A stretch of 8,128 bases of DNA from Spirochaetales bacterium (GTDB lineage: Bacteria > Spirochaetota > Spirochaetia > DSM-27196 > SLAA01), in the NCBI GenBank assembly GCA_007126415.1, contig SLBH01000094.1, forward strand, positions 1 through 8,128. Direction: 5' to 3'. Every line of letters starts with the position of its first letter. Position 1 is the first letter of the stretch. Both the position numbers and the translations under genes were made by a program. The notes below the pieces were generated by a model. The model was not told the DNA's origin. It saw only the letters and a list, made by a program, of their open reading frames with translations, and did no database searches. This document shows positions 7,068-8,128 of the stretch, piece after piece.

Positions 7068-7077
7068 AATATAGCAA
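7068..7077 (-). promoter_or_regulatory. Probable extended -10 promoter of msrA
   Basis: On the minus strand TTGCTATATT contains an extended -10 (TG-N-TATATT, one mismatch from TATAAT), about 33 nt before the msrA ATG. No convincing -35 was seen in the GC-rich sequence upstream, as is common for extended -10 promoters. Confidence 0.45.
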
Positions 7078-7120
7078 CACCGCCCCCGTCGCGGCGAGGC
7101 CCGGCGCGGCGAAACCCGCC

Positions 7121-7165
7121 CGGTCCGGCTTGTCTGCCGGTCCGGCTGCCGGTCCGGCTTGCCGC
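7121..7165. repeat. Three-copy CGGTCCGGCT repeat in the msrA/PIN divergent region
   Basis: Units begin at 7121, 7138 and 7150, each starting CGGTCCGGCT and ending in GC after a variable tail (17, 12 and 16 nt). Each core is a near-palindrome (CCGGTCCGG). It lies in the 158-nt gap between msrA and the PIN-like gene and could be an expanded repeat or a protein-binding cluster; no function is shown. Confidence 0.65.
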
Positions 7166-7193
7166 TTTGCCTTCGAGTTGCTACCGTACCGCC

Positions 7194-7736
7194 ATGGCCG
7201 GACGCACTCGCGGTAGACGGCGTTCGCCGCACTCCGCAACACGCGATACCGTCGATGAGATCGAGCGGAGCGCAGCCGAGCTGTTTGAGCTCGACAGCCT
7301 CGTCGCCGACTCCTCGAGCCTGATCCTCTGCGATAAGGCGGGTTTCCTACCGCTCCTCGCCCACCGCGTGCAGCTATACCTCGTTCCCGGAGTCCTCGCC
7401 GAGACCGGCTTCGAGGCGCAGCGGCTCGAACTGCTTGTGACGCTCTCGACGTACACCGAGCCCGAGACCGATTCTGCCGTAGTTCGCGCCGCGCAAGAGA
7501 CCGGATTGCCCCTTCTCAGCGACGACCGCACAATGCTCGAGCAACACGGCCGCGCCGGTGGGCGCTTCTACAACGCCGTTATGGTCTTGACGGCGCTCTT
7601 TGCGCGCGGGGCGGTAACGGTCTCGGAGTTTGAACGCTTTCGGGACGAGTTATACCGGCACTGCCGTTACTTACCGGCAGTTCGTGCCTTTGCCGCCGGC
7701 GTCTATCGCGAGGTGCGGAAACGCCGCGGCGAGTAG
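7194..7736 (+). CDS. PIN-like domain protein (putative nuclease fold)
   Basis: 180 aa from ATG 7194. Residues 1-18 are basic, followed by a short acidic helix (TVDEIERSAAELFELDSL). A PIN-like fold then begins at VADSSSLILCDKAGFLPLL (37-55), as in the common D-x-S-x-LI-x-L-x-K-x-G-x-L-x-LL start of PIN proteins. The expected acidic residues are plausible: Asp39, Glu70 (PGVLAETG), Asp93, and Asp110/Asp111 in PLLSDDRTML, followed by Asn127 in RFYNAVMVL. PIN domains usually cleave RNA with divalent metal, as in VapC toxins or rRNA/tRNA maturation. No antitoxin-like gene is adjacent, so a toxin role is not supported. The start is uncertain: there is no good Shine-Dalgarno, and the frame is open back to ATG 7038, but that stretch covers the msrA promoter and is low-complexity. 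The 3' end overlaps the opposing gene. Confidence 0.68.
   Translation: MAGRTRGRRRSPHSATRDTVDEIERSAAELFELDSLVADSSSLILCDKAGFLPLLAHRVQLYLVPGVLAETGFEAQRLELLVTLSTYTEPETDSAVVRAAQETGLPLLSDDRTMLEQHGRAGGRFYNAVMVLTALFARGAVTVSEFERFRDELYRHCRYLPAVRAFAAGVYREVRKRRGE
7657..7688. terminator. Hairpin inside the PIN gene, just past the opposing gene's stop
   Basis: A perfect 7-bp stem (ACTGCCG 7660-7666 with CGGCAGT 7675-7681) with an 8-nt loop, extended by GGC/GCC across a 4-nt bulge. It starts about 15 nt after the minus-strand stop at 7703, where a terminator for that gene would be expected, yet it has no T tract and lies in PIN-gene coding sequence, so it may be coincidence. Confidence 0.25.
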
Positions 7737-8128
7737 CTTGAATGGCGCGATTTCGCTGCGCTCTCACCTCCGCTCTCGCATCCGCTTCTGCGCTCGGCGA
7801 GATCCCCGGCCTCCCTGCCTCCCGTGAGGCCCGCGCAGACCGGCGGGAGATCGAGCTCAGGTATGAGTCGACGCGCGAGCCCCAGGCTGCGGTCGCCCGG
7901 CGCCACGCGCTCGAGGCCCGCTATGCCCTTGCGGAGCCGGTCGGCAGCGACCTCGGCGGTGATCGACCGGCCGCTGCGCTGATACTGTGAAAACGCGTGT
8001 AGCCCATCGAGCAACACGCGGCGCGCTCGGTAGTAGCGCTGCATCTCGGCGGTACTGCTCAGCGGCCGCAGCTGCGTCTCGTCGAACGCCCGGAAGACCG
8101 GCAGGAGTTCACGGTCGTATGCGCGGGC
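7703..8128 (-). CDS. C-terminal part of an unrecognised protein, cut by the window edge
   Basis: The minus-strand frame is open from base 8128 to a TAG at 7703, giving 141 residues without the N-terminus. Most third codon positions are G or C, which supports this strand over the opposite one. The first 90 or so residues look helical and charged (AYDRELLPVFRAFDE, EMQRYYRARRVLLDGLHAFSQYQ, ITAEVAADRLRKGIAGL), while the last 40 are Ser/Gly/Arg-rich and probably disordered. No motif, signal peptide or membrane segment is visible, and I do not recognise a family. The gene converges on the PIN-like gene and overlaps its last 34 nt. ATG 8044 is internal if the upstream frame is used. Confidence 0.55.
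   Translation of the reverse strand, partial: ARAYDRELLPVFRAFDETQLRPLSSTAEMQRYYRARRVLLDGLHAFSQYQRSGRSITAEVAADRLRKGIAGLERVAPGDRSLGLARRLIPELDLPPVCAGLTGGREAGDLAERRSGCESGGESAAKSRHSSYSPRRFRTSR

Noticed and set aside
6319..7074. 251-codon plus-strand frame across msrA
   Set aside because: Runs opposite to msrA, whose motifs and ribosome site are clear; the translation has no recognisable domain and spans an intergenic region.
7121..7165. CRISPR-like array
   Set aside because: Repeat units are about 10 nt with tiny variable tails and three copies, far too short for repeat-spacer structure.
7038..7193. 52-codon N-terminal extension of the PIN-like gene
   Set aside because: Proline/arginine-rich, reads through the msrA promoter and the triplicate repeat; no family similarity.
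7036..7242. 69-codon N-terminal extension of msrA
   Set aside because: Low-complexity, overlaps the PIN gene start and the promoter-like element, and a strong AAAGGAG supports ATG 7035.
7742..7990. 82-codon plus-strand frame near the right edge
   Set aside because: Opposes a frame open to the window edge with stronger third-position GC preference; no ribosome site or motif.

Overview
This is a GC-rich bacterial chromosome segment (about 60% G+C by eye) with compact, mostly overlapping or closely spaced genes. Nothing fixes the phylum. One short secreted protein has a Sec-type signal peptide, and the polyamine genes are of a kind found in many Gram-negative groups. I see no phage, insertion sequence, CRISPR, tRNA or rRNA.

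Positions 1-5348 (+ strand) hold a four-gene polyamine operon: biosynthetic arginine decarboxylase (speA, 5' end cut by the window edge), a carboxy(nor)spermidine-dehydrogenase-type reductase, a carboxy(nor)spermidine-decarboxylase-type PLP enzyme (nspC family), and an arginase-fold ureohydrolase (speB family). Genes 2/3 and 3/4 overlap by 4 nt and 1 nt, so translation is probably coupled. Together they can convert arginine plus L-aspartate-beta-semialdehyde to spermidine without S-adenosylmethionine. Two routes fit. In the first, agmatine is hydrolysed to putrescine, then goes through carboxyspermidine. In the second, agmatine is itself condensed to carboxyaminopropylagmatine (CAPA), decarboxylated to aminopropylagmatine and hydrolysed last; this route has been reported in the cyanobacterium Synechocystis. 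The gene order matches the reaction order of the CAPA route, which is the most interesting reading of the window.

Positions 5381-7035 (- strand) hold a GNAT acetyltransferase, a small signal-peptide protein of unknown function probably co-transcribed with it, and the peptide methionine sulfoxide reductase msrA. A hairpin in the 32-nt gap between the convergent speB and GNAT genes is a possible shared terminator.

Positions 7036-8128 begin with a 158-nt divergent region carrying the likely msrA promoter and a three-copy CGGTCCGGCT repeat. A PIN-like nuclease-fold gene follows (+ strand). The end of an unrecognised gene (- strand, cut by the right edge) overlaps the PIN gene tail to tail.
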